Assembly: GCA_045591315.1 (NCBI GenBank)
Contig: JAZNSN010000040.1
Location: 25,353 to 89,352 of the forward strand
DNA: 64,000 nt
Reading direction: 5' to 3'
Source of the DNA: HGM04593 sp045591315
Lineage (GTDB): Bacteria; Bacteroidota; Bacteroidia; Bacteroidales; Bacteroidaceae
Below are positions 33,506 through 41,743 of this stretch, one piece after another; position 1 is the first letter of the stretch; every line of letters starts with the position of its first letter. The notes under the pieces were generated by a model. It was not told the origin of the DNA and ran no database searches. It worked only from the letters and a program-made list of their open reading frames with translations. Made by a program: the position numbers and the translations under genes.

Positions 33506-35077
33506 TTATTGAGCGATAAACTGCTCTTCGTTATATTGTTTCTGAAGCTTGACAAGTTTCTCCTTGAGCAGAGCCGTAACCTCTTCGGTACCCGGCTTGC
33601 CGTATATATTGTTCAACTCATGCTTGTCGGCACTGAGGTCATACAGTTCCCAAACGCCATCGTCATAGAAATGAATGAGCTTGTGAGTCTCTGTACGCAC
33701 GCCCAGATGACGCTTTACAGCATGCTCATCGGGATATTCGTAATAATGGTAATATACACCGTCACGGTTCGGCACCCACTCTTCGCCCTTCAATACCGGC
33801 AAGAATGAACAGCCGTGTATGTCGGAAGGAATTTCTGCACCGGCCAGTTCAAGGAATGTGGGAGCATAGTCGATATTCTGCACCATTGCCATAGATTCGC
33901 CCTTCACTCCGCCCGGCAGACGTACTATAAGCGGAGTACGGAAAGACTCCTCGTACATCCAACGTTTGTCGAACCAGCCATGTTCGCCCATATAGAACCC
34001 CTGGTCCGATGTATATACGATAAGAGTATTATCTGCAAGGCCTTTTTCTTCGAGATAGTCGAGTACACGGCCCACATTGCGGTCAACCGATGTTATCACG
34101 CGCAAGTAGTCGCGCATATACTGCTGGTATTTCCATGCATCCAGTTCCTTGCCTTCGAGCCCTGCGGCCTTGAACTTGGCAATCACCTCGTCGTAATGGG
34201 CATCCCAAGCCTTCTTCTGCTCAGGGTTCATATTGCTGTACATGCGACGCCCCCAGGCTTCGAGGTCGGGACGACTATGTATCGTGCTGTCCTTATCGGC
34301 CATTTTGAGGTCGTAAACAAGGTCCATATCCTTGCTTATTGACATCTTCTGCCCTGCAGCTGCAAGACGTCCTTCATAGTTGTCGTAGAAAGTCTCGGGC
34401 AACGGGAAATTGCTGTCGGCAAACAGTTCGAGGTCGCAAGTATCGGGCATCCATGTACGGTGCGGAGCCTTGTGATGCAAAAGAAGACAGAAAGGCTTTT
34501 CTGCATTGCGCCCGCTCTCCAGCCAATCGAGTGCAAGCTCTGTCGTGACATTGGTCGCATACCCCTCACGCTGCACCTTTTCGCCGTTGCAGATGAATGT
34601 AGGGTTATAGTAATCGCCCTGACCGATGAGTATATCCCAATGATTGAAACCTGTCGGTTCCGATGTCAAGTGCCACTTGCCTATGACAGCAGTTTCATAC
34701 CCCTGCTGCTGCAACAGTTTCGGGAAAGTCTGCTGGCTGCCGTCAAACGAAGAGCTGTTGTCGGTAAAGCCGTTTGCAAAGCTATGCTTTCCTGTAAGCA
34801 TGCACGCACGCGACGGACCGCTGATTGAATTTGCGACAAAGCTGTTGTTAAAGCGCAGACCGTCGGCCGCAATGCGGTCGATATTAGGAGTGCGTATGAA
34901 TGTCGAGTCATACGCACTGATAGTCTGGTATGAATGGTCATCGCACATAATGAACAATATGTTCATCGGTTTATCGGCCTTTTCGGCATCGCCGCACGAT
35001 ACGAGAAGAGGCAACGCCGCAACACCCGCCACTGAACCGGCAAGCAGTTTCCTGGTCTTATCTAAAACGTTCTTCAT
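33506..35077 (-). CDS. Ser-type sulfatase lipoprotein (family S1)
   Basis: 523 residues from the ATG at 35077. The signal sequence carries a lipobox LLVSC (Cys 28), so it is probably anchored in an outer or inner membrane. The metal-binding start MNILFIMCDDHSYQT and the formylglycine site S-G-P-S-R-A (Ser 86, then CMLTG) are intact. C-terminal features are YTSDQGFYMGEHGWFDKRW and the PLIVRLPGG block. It resembles N-acetylglucosamine-6-sulfatases of the gut Bacteroidetes; the substrate is inferred from that and from the hexosaminidase/sialidase neighbours. First gene of a three-gene operon. Confidence 0.9.
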   Translation of the reverse strand: MKNVLDKTRKLLAGSVAGVAALPLLVSCGDAEKADKPMNILFIMCDDHSYQTISAYDSTFIRTPNIDRIAADGLRFNNSFVANSISGPSRACMLTGKHSFANGFTDNSSSFDGSQQTFPKLLQQQGYETAVIGKWHLTSEPTGFNHWDILIGQGDYYNPTFICNGEKVQREGYATNVTTELALDWLESGRNAEKPFCLLLHHKAPHRTWMPDTCDLELFADSNFPLPETFYDNYEGRLAAAGQKMSISKDMDLVYDLKMADKDSTIHSRPDLEAWGRRMYSNMNPEQKKAWDAHYDEVIAKFKAAGLEGKELDAWKYQQYMRDYLRVITSVDRNVGRVLDYLEEKGLADNTLIVYTSDQGFYMGEHGWFDKRWMYEESFRTPLIVRLPGGVKGESMAMVQNIDYAPTFLELAGAEIPSDIHGCSFLPVLKGEEWVPNRDGVYYHYYEYPDEHAVKRHLGVRTETHKLIHFYDDGVWELYDLSADKHELNNIYGKPGTEEVTALLKEKLVKLQKQYNEEQFIAQ

Positions 35078-35155
35078 AATTATAGTTTTTACAGGATTGC
35101 AAAGAATCGCAAATGCCACGCATAGACAACATGCAATCCACGTTTTTCCAATATG

Positions 35156-35163
35156 CGAAGATA
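35156..35163 (-). promoter_or_regulatory. -7 box (TATCTTCG) of the sulfatase operon
   Basis: TATCTTCG on the minus strand about 79 bases before the sulfatase start. The identical octamer precedes the GH20 gene (36394), rlmN and the TSCPD gene. Confidence 0.4.
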
Positions 35164-35255
35164 TAATATTTTGATGAAAAAAACTTCTTATTAAGCATTT
35201 TTAGAATTATTTTTTTAATCTTCCCATTTTAAGCGGCAAAGCATGATACATGTAC

Positions 35256-35286
35256 CAAAAAAAATGCAGGCCACAACAGCCTGCAT
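35256..35286 (-). terminator. Terminator of the ROK kinase gene
   Basis: On the minus strand ATGCAGGC pairs with GCCTGCAT around a 7-base loop, followed by eight T, a classic intrinsic terminator 21 bases after the ROK stop. Confidence 0.85.
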
Positions 35287-35307
35287 AATTTTTGACGATA
35301 TTCCGCA

Positions 35308-36273
35308 TCAGTCCTTCCAGCCGAGAGCCGAAGCACCGAGGACTGCTGCGTCGGCACCGGGAAGCGAAGATTTGAGGACCTTTACCTTATCTTTCCACAA
35401 GAAGACCACATTCTCGTTCATCTGCTTGCGGATCGGTTCGAGCAACAGGTTACCGGCATTGGCAAGACCGCCAAAGAGGATTATTGCCTCAGGGGCAGAG
35501 AATGCGATGAAGTTGCAGAATGCATCGCCCAACACCTTGCCCGTAAACTCAAAAATATCTTTTGCAAGCTTGTCACCCTGCATGGCAGCATCAAAAAGCA
35601 TCTTTGAAGTAAGGTCGTTCATACAGATATCGCGGAGTGTACTTGGAGTATCACGCTCAACAAGCCATTTCTTTGCTGTACGCACGATACCGGTTGCCGA
35701 AGCATATGTCTCAAGACAGTCGGTACGTCCGCAACCGCATGCACGTCCTTCAATAACAGGGGCTGTAACGTGACCCAACTCACCTGCAAAACCGTCATGG
35801 CCATATATAAGCTGGCCGTTTGCAACGATACCGCTGCCGACACCTGTACCGAGTGTAATATAGACAAAATCCTTCATTCCCTGAGCCACACCGTACTTCA
35901 TTTCACCGATGGCAGCTGCATTTGCATCGTTGGTAACAGCGGTAGCAAGACCTGTCTTCTTCTCGATGAGCCATCCCAGAGGCACAATACCCTTCCAAGG
36001 CAAGTTTGCCGCATTGACAATTTCACCGGTGTAGTAGTTAGCCATTGGGGCACCGACACCGACACCTTCGATCTTGCCAACACAACCGTTCTCTTCGGCA
36101 AGTTTCTTGATTACTGCCGCGATAGAGTCGGTATATTCTTCAATATCAGGATGCGCCTGAGTCTTGATTGTATCATCCTTAGCCAAGATATGGCCTTTTG
36201 CATCCACTAGACCTATGACAGTGTTTGTACCGCCGAGGTCAATACCAATTACATACTTTTCGCTCATATTCAT
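35308..36273 (-). CDS. ROK-family sugar kinase (glucokinase/GlcNAc kinase type)
   Basis: 321 residues. The ATP-phosphate site GIDLGGTNTVIGLVD is at residue 10, the catalytic Asp in TNDANAAAIGEMKYG near residue 112, and GTGVGSGIVANGQL near 136. The zinc motif is GRACGCGRTDCLETYAS (CxCxxxxC) near residue 177, preceded by GELGHV. Phosphorylates glucose, N-acetylglucosamine or similar. With sulfatase, hexosaminidase and NagB-like genes nearby, an amino-sugar kinase is possible, but glucose cannot be excluded. Monocistronic, with its own terminator. Confidence 0.9.
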   Translation of the reverse strand: MNMSEKYVIGIDLGGTNTVIGLVDAKGHILAKDDTIKTQAHPDIEEYTDSIAAVIKKLAEENGCVGKIEGVGVGAPMANYYTGEIVNAANLPWKGIVPLGWLIEKKTGLATAVTNDANAAAIGEMKYGVAQGMKDFVYITLGTGVGSGIVANGQLIYGHDGFAGELGHVTAPVIEGRACGCGRTDCLETYASATGIVRTAKKWLVERDTPSTLRDICMNDLTSKMLFDAAMQGDKLAKDIFEFTGKVLGDAFCNFIAFSAPEAIILFGGLANAGNLLLEPIRKQMNENVVFLWKDKVKVLKSSLPGADAAVLGASALGWKD

Positions 36274-36301
36274 ATTATTGTTGAGTTATTGTTCTATTTT
36301 G

Positions 36302-36309
36302 CGAATGTA
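36302..36309 (-). promoter_or_regulatory. -7 box (TACATTCG) of the ROK kinase gene
   Basis: TACATTCG on the minus strand, 29 bases before the start codon, is another TAnnTTCG box. CAA elements stand 18 and 22 bases further out on the plus strand, neither at ideal distance. Confidence 0.4.
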
Positions 36310-36393
36310 AACAAAAAAAACCACACACAACCAAATTATTGCCGAAATTTCCATTTTTTATGCATTGTTATTTTTTCTTCGGAAAGGTTTATA

Positions 36394-36401
36394 TATCTTC
36401 G
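36394..36401 (+). promoter_or_regulatory. -7 box (TATCTTCG) of the first GH20 gene
   Basis: TATCTTCG 42 bases before the GH20 start codon. The ROK and GH20 genes diverge from this 170-base stretch, which holds both promoters and no other gene. Confidence 0.45.
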
Positions 36402-36443
36402 CAAATAATAATAAAATAACAATACTATATAATAGTAAATGCC

Positions 36444-38081
36444 ATGTTGAAAAGAATTGCCATTATCGCTTTAGCATTCATTGCGTCAACCGGTGCCATA
36501 GCACAGAAACCATCTATTCTTCCCATGCCTAAAGAGATTCAGGCCGGTAACGAAAACAGCAAATTCGAACTGAACCGTGCCACCAGAATAATCTTCAATT
36601 TCGATGACTCAAGTGCAAAGAATGCCATAGACGAGCTAGACCGTATTACAAAAGAGATCCTGGGTACAAAGCTCAAGCGAAGTTCCAAGACCAAAGGCAC
36701 AAACAACATCATATTCAAGCCGAACAATAAGATTGAAGCCGAAGGCTACATACTTGACATAACTCCTGAAAACATCATAATCCATGCCAAGGACGGAGCC
36801 GGTTTCTTCTATGCAGTCCAGACTTTGAAGCAAATCATTCCTGTCCAGGCATTCGAGACGACAATCGATCTCGAACGTCTCAACCTGCAGATAGTAAGGA
36901 TAACCGACGCCCCTCATTTCCCCTACCGCGGATTCATGCTCGACTGCTCACGTCACTTCTGGGATGTAGCGACAATCAAGGAGACACTTGACATACTCGC
37001 CATGCACAAGATGAACCGTTTCCACTGGCACCTTACAGAGGACCAGGGATGGCGCATAGAGATAAAGAAATATCCTCTTCTCACAAAGATAGGCAGTCTC
37101 CGCGAGCAGACCACGACCGGACACAACGAGGGACTTGACGGCATACCGTATGGCGGATACTACACTCAGGACGATATAAAGGAGATTGTAAGATATGCCG
37201 AAGAGCGTTTCATCACAATCGTTCCCGAAATAGAGATTCCGGGACACTCCCTTGGTGCATTGAGCGCATATCCATGGCTTGGCTGCGAAGGCGAGAAAGG
37301 CAATTACAAGACATGGGCATATTGGGGCGTATCCAAACAGATTGCCTGCGCCGGCCGTGAAACGACATTCGAATTCTGGGAAAACGTACTGAAGGAAGTT
37401 ATAGAGCTGTTTCCAGGCGAATACATACACATAGGAGGAGATGAAGCTCCACGCGATATGTGGAAGGAATGCCCCGATTGCCAGAAGCGCATCAAGGACA
37501 ACAATCTGAAGAACGAGGCCGAGCTGCAGTCGTACGTGAACAACAGAATCGAAAAATTCCTTAATGACCATGGGCGCAAGATGATTGGCTGGGACGAGAT
37601 TCTTGAGGGAGGCATAAGCCAGAACGCAACAGTAATGTCATGGCGTGGTACAGAAGGCGGCATTGCTGCTGCAAAGAAGGGCAACAACGTCATCATGACT
37701 CCGAGCAGCTACTGTTATCTCGACTACCGCCAGACAACCGACCGCAAGGACGAACTCGACAGCAACGGCAGCTATGTACCGCTCCGCAAGTCATATTCAT
37801 TCAACCCATACGACCAGCTGGTTCCGGAGGAGCACAAATACATAATGGGCGTCCAGGGCAATTTATGGACCGAATATGTCACTACCCCGATGCAGCTGCA
37901 GTACAAGGCACTCCCACGCTTAGGTGCCATTGCCGAAATAGGCTGGAGCAATCCTTCGCCTGAAACCAAGGATGTAGAGGAGTTCATCGGGCGCGCCAAG
38001 GAGCTTGCACGATACTATAATGTATTCGGCTGGAACTTCGGACGCCACTTCTATGAAGACGGCGTACAGGTCGGCTGGTAA
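36444..38081 (+). CDS. GH20 beta-N-acetylhexosaminidase
   Basis: 545 residues. Signal peptide MLKRIAIIALAFIASTGAIAQ. The GH20b domain lies at residues 25-150 and the TIM barrel from about 155 (PYRGFMLDCSRHFWDVATIK, MNRFHWHLTEDQGWRIEIKK). The catalytic pair is in HIGGDEAPRDMW (Asp/Glu near 333-334), with the downstream GWDEILEGG and TVMSWRG. It releases terminal GlcNAc or GalNAc from glycans through the substrate-assisted mechanism. The 87-base gap to the sialidase has no terminator, so co-transcription is likely. Confidence 0.95.
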   Translation: MLKRIAIIALAFIASTGAIAQKPSILPMPKEIQAGNENSKFELNRATRIIFNFDDSSAKNAIDELDRITKEILGTKLKRSSKTKGTNNIIFKPNNKIEAEGYILDITPENIIIHAKDGAGFFYAVQTLKQIIPVQAFETTIDLERLNLQIVRITDAPHFPYRGFMLDCSRHFWDVATIKETLDILAMHKMNRFHWHLTEDQGWRIEIKKYPLLTKIGSLREQTTTGHNEGLDGIPYGGYYTQDDIKEIVRYAEERFITIVPEIEIPGHSLGALSAYPWLGCEGEKGNYKTWAYWGVSKQIACAGRETTFEFWENVLKEVIELFPGEYIHIGGDEAPRDMWKECPDCQKRIKDNNLKNEAELQSYVNNRIEKFLNDHGRKMIGWDEILEGGISQNATVMSWRGTEGGIAAAKKGNNVIMTPSSYCYLDYRQTTDRKDELDSNGSYVPLRKSYSFNPYDQLVPEEHKYIMGVQGNLWTEYVTTPMQLQYKALPRLGAIAEIGWSNPSPETKDVEEFIGRAKELARYYNVFGWNFGRHFYEDGVQVGW

Positions 38082-38167
38082 CATAAAGGCCTAAAAATTC
38101 CAAAGCCTTTGATACGCAATACTGTTTTACAGAAATCCATATTAATACTAACTGAATACCAAAATTT

Positions 38168-41100
38168 ATGAAAAAGACTTTTACCTTATTGCTTTCGCTC
38201 TTTGTTGCAGCAGGAGCATTGGCACAGGTTCCGTTCAAGGTAACCACCATTGAGAATGGCGAGTTCGCCGAGGGTACAACCTGGTACACCATGGGTATCG
38301 GCGAAGGCGCAAAACTAATCAAGGACAATGCAGGTGCCGACTATATTACACTTGGAATATCCACCCCAAAAGGCAATGACGACGAGCTCTGGTGCTTTGT
38401 AGGCAATGATACCGACGGGTATGCTGTATATAACAAGCAGGCCGGCACAAGCAAGGTGCTTGCATCAAAGACAACCATGAGCGCAATTGCGGGCTACGGA
38501 GGTACCGGCGGTTCCACCTACCCCACAATGCAGGATGCAGAAAGCCTCCCAAGCGGTTATGTAGGCCGTTGGGACTTTGCCGCATCGGACAAGATTGCCG
38601 ATGTGAACGGATATTTCATGAGAATCCACGGCACAAACTACGCAGTGAATAATTTCGGCGGTATCGGCAAGCTCGCATTCTGGGCCGAGGGTGCCGATGC
38701 AGGCTCGACAATCGTATTCACCGCAGCCGAGACATCATTGGAAATTCTTGCTTCAGCTGGCTCGTTCACTGCCAGCAATGCAAACGGCACATGGCACTCA
38801 AAGTGGGAGAGCAGCGTACTCACAGGTTTCTCTCTATCGGCCAATGCAAACAACATGACGACATCGGGCGACTACATTGCCGGCTATTCAGGACTGTCAG
38901 GCACATGCACCTATACCCTTACAGCACCCGAAGGCATGGTAGTTACAGGCTACAGCTTCGACTATGTGAATACGAACAACGACAGCAGCTATACATTGAC
39001 ACTCAATGCAGAAGGAAAGAGCTGCACTTCCTCTGCCACATCACAGCATCTTGACGTTGAGGTTGCAGAACCTGCGCGCATGGTTTCATTCTCGCAGACA
39101 GGCGAAAACAAAGGTATCACATACTCAAACTTCATTGTTTACATGAAGCTCGACATCCGTACCCCGGAGCCATCGGTCGATGTCTTCACAACAACACCGG
39201 CAACAATACCTTACCGTATTCCTGCAATCACTACGGCAAGAAACGGAAACATCATTGCAGTTGCCGACTACCGACATAGCCGTGCCGACATCGGTATGGC
39301 AACAAACGGCCGTATCGATATCCGTGCCCGCATAAGCAAGGACAACGGTGAGACATGGGGCGACATATTCGATGTTATTCAAGGCAAGGGTGCAGACGGC
39401 ATTGACGCATCAAACAACGATATGTATGTAGGATTCGGCGACCCTGCAATCGTTGCCGACCGTGAGAGCGACCGTGTGTTGCTGATTACTTGCTCCGGAA
39501 ATGTATCGTTCCCCAACGGACAGCGCAACAATCACCAGGGTATCGCCCATTTCTACAGCGAGGACTGCGGTGAGACATGGAGCGCACCGGTTGACCGCTC
39601 GGAACACATATACGCACAGTTCGACAACACACAGCACGGCCCTGTACGCGCAATGTTCGTAGGCTCAGGAAAAATTTCACAGAGCCAGTATATCAAGGTT
39701 GGCGACTACTACCGCATATATTGCGCAGTACTCGTAAAGAACGTGAACAGTACACACGTGAACTTTGTCCTCTACAGCGACAACTTCGGCGACAGCTGGA
39801 CTGTACTTGGCGGCGGCGAGGTTTCTCCGATACCGGACGGCGGTGATGAGCCTAAGGCCGAAGAGCTTCCCGACGGCTCTGTAATCATCAGCTCAAGAAC
39901 AACAGGAGGACGTATATACAACATATTCTCTTATACAGACAGCAAGAGTGCTGAGGGTACATGGGGTACAGCTCAGTACTCAAACGCATCGAACAACGGA
40001 ACTATTGCAGTAAACAACTCCACTAATGGTGAAATTCTGTTTGTTCCTGCAAAGCGCAAGGCTGATGACAAGAAGGTTTACATTGCACTGCAGTCGGTTC
40101 CTCTCGGTTCGGGACGTGCCAATGTGGGTATCTACTACAAGGAGCTTGAGACACTTGCCGACTTTGTCTCTCCACAGGCCATTGCTGCCGACTGGGACGG
40201 CCGTCATCAGGCAAGCTATCTCTCTGGCGCATACTCAACTATGTGCTTGCAGAAGGACAACAATATCGGTTTCCTCTATGAAGAGGACACTTATGGCGGA
40301 AACGGCGGTTACACCATTGTTTACAAGAACTACAGCATTGAATACATTACAGACAGCGCATACGTTTATGATGCAGATGTTGACAGGACAGCAATTGTTG
40401 CAGCCGGCCTTGAATCAAAGCTTGATGCTTTCGACGCAGACGTACCTGCATATGTAGGCACTGCCGACAAGAGTTCTGTCAATGCCATCAGCGAACTGAT
40501 AGAGGCTTACAAGACAGCTCCGTCATACGAGGCATACGAGGCCATAAATGCAGCTATCGCCAACTTGCCAAAAGTTGAGGTTCAGGAGGAAAAGTGGTAC
40601 CGCATACGCAACACAGAGCGCAGCAGTGCCACACTATACCTCAACCCTGAGGCTAGCCGTGTCTCTGCAGCAGCATCGAATGCAAGCAATGCCAACCAGC
40701 TGTTCTCATTCGTACCGACAGGCAACGAGAAGGAGTACTACCTTTACAACGGCAACTTCCAGTATTATCTTGGACCTCTCGGTGCAAACGAGACACAGCC
40801 AGTTGTTACAACGGACAAGACCGCAGCCGGAAAGTGGAAGATAAGCAGCACTGCCGACGGCAAGAGCTCAATTATCTGCCAGAACAAGACAGGCAGCAAT
40901 ACGGGACTTCACCTTGCAGGTGACAACGTGCGCCTTGTTCCTTGGACAAATAATGCTCCTGCATCGCTCTGGTACATCGAACCGGTCAATGAGTTCGAAC
41001 TCCAGATAGACGAGTACATCGCTGTATGCATGCCATTCACAATGACCATTCCAGAGGGTGTAATCGCATACACAGCCGGCGTGGCAGAAGAGATTGACGG

Positions 41101-41533
41101 TGTTACCGTAGCTCCATTGACAGAGTACGGCAAGGGCGTTGTTGCAGCAGGAATACCGGTAATCCTCGCAGCCGAGAACGGTACATATATAATAGGTGTA
41201 GGTGACACTGCAGTACCATACGAAGGCGAGAACATGCTGAGCGGTGTGCTCAAGAGCAAGAGCGTAAGCGGTTCAAACGTATATATATTGAACGGCAACG
41301 TATTCGAGAAGCGCACAAGCAGCACCGGGACAATGCCTGCAAACATGGCATACTATACAGCCGACAGCGAAGCGGCTTCCATTGCATTGAAGAAGGGTGA
41401 GACCACCTCTATCGGAAGCCTTGCAACAGAGAATGCCGAGCTCAAGTTCTACGACCTGAAGGGCAACCGTGTAGAGAAGCCTGTACGCGGCATCTATGTA
41501 ACTTCAGAGGGCAAAAAGGTGCTGGTCAAATAA
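38168..41533 (+). CDS. GH33 exo-alpha-sialidase, multidomain, with sorting tail
   Basis: 1121 residues. Signal peptide to residue 20. An unidentified N-terminal module runs to about 185; a beta-sandwich at about 190-325 resembles one in the next protein. The sialidase propeller occupies about 340-725, with the arginine motif TIPYRIPAITT (near 348) and Asp boxes SKDNGETWGD, SEDCGETWSA and SDNFGDSWTV. A short helical linker lies at about 735-797. A trefoil-like module (WYRIRNTERS to LWYIEPV) covers about 807-940, then a beta-domain, and the C-terminal tail FYDLKGNRVEKPVRGIYVT. Removes terminal sialic acid from host glycans, probably at the surface or outside the cell. Confidence 0.93.
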   Translation: MKKTFTLLLSLFVAAGALAQVPFKVTTIENGEFAEGTTWYTMGIGEGAKLIKDNAGADYITLGISTPKGNDDELWCFVGNDTDGYAVYNKQAGTSKVLASKTTMSAIAGYGGTGGSTYPTMQDAESLPSGYVGRWDFAASDKIADVNGYFMRIHGTNYAVNNFGGIGKLAFWAEGADAGSTIVFTAAETSLEILASAGSFTASNANGTWHSKWESSVLTGFSLSANANNMTTSGDYIAGYSGLSGTCTYTLTAPEGMVVTGYSFDYVNTNNDSSYTLTLNAEGKSCTSSATSQHLDVEVAEPARMVSFSQTGENKGITYSNFIVYMKLDIRTPEPSVDVFTTTPATIPYRIPAITTARNGNIIAVADYRHSRADIGMATNGRIDIRARISKDNGETWGDIFDVIQGKGADGIDASNNDMYVGFGDPAIVADRESDRVLLITCSGNVSFPNGQRNNHQGIAHFYSEDCGETWSAPVDRSEHIYAQFDNTQHGPVRAMFVGSGKISQSQYIKVGDYYRIYCAVLVKNVNSTHVNFVLYSDNFGDSWTVLGGGEVSPIPDGGDEPKAEELPDGSVIISSRTTGGRIYNIFSYTDSKSAEGTWGTAQYSNASNNGTIAVNNSTNGEILFVPAKRKADDKKVYIALQSVPLGSGRANVGIYYKELETLADFVSPQAIAADWDGRHQASYLSGAYSTMCLQKDNNIGFLYEEDTYGGNGGYTIVYKNYSIEYITDSAYVYDADVDRTAIVAAGLESKLDAFDADVPAYVGTADKSSVNAISELIEAYKTAPSYEAYEAINAAIANLPKVEVQEEKWYRIRNTERSSATLYLNPEASRVSAAASNASNANQLFSFVPTGNEKEYYLYNGNFQYYLGPLGANETQPVVTTDKTAAGKWKISSTADGKSSIICQNKTGSNTGLHLAGDNVRLVPWTNNAPASLWYIEPVNEFELQIDEYIAVCMPFTMTIPEGVIAYTAGVAEEIDGVTVAPLTEYGKGVVAAGIPVILAAENGTYIIGVGDTAVPYEGENMLSGVLKSKSVSGSNVYILNGNVFEKRTSSTGTMPANMAYYTADSEAASIALKKGETTSIGSLATENAELKFYDLKGNRVEKPVRGIYVTSEGKKVLVK

Positions 41534-41559
41534 TTGCCGACAACATATAAATGTAGGAG

Positions 41560-41594
41560 TAGCGTGCCGGGCTTACCCGGCACGCTATATTTTA
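41560..41594 (+). terminator. Terminator after the sialidase gene
   Basis: A 12-bp stem (TAGCGTGCCGGG and complement) with a CTTA loop, followed by a T-rich run, 27 bases after the stop codon. Confidence 0.8.
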
Positions 41595-41689
41595 TAACAG
41601 TTTCAGGAGAAGCCGCCCAAAGTTATATTTTTAGAACCACATTAATTAAAATTAAGGAAATTTTTACATAAAATATAGGAATAACATTC

Positions 41690-41697
41690 TATTTTTG
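41690..41697 (+). promoter_or_regulatory. -7 box of the esterase/sialidase fusion gene
   Basis: TATTTTTG matches TAnnTTTG and stands 47 bases before the start codon. No clear -33 TTTG. Confidence 0.45.
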
Positions 41698-41743
41698 CGA
41701 AAGTGGAGAGGTATCCACGTATAACTAACCATTAAAAACATCT

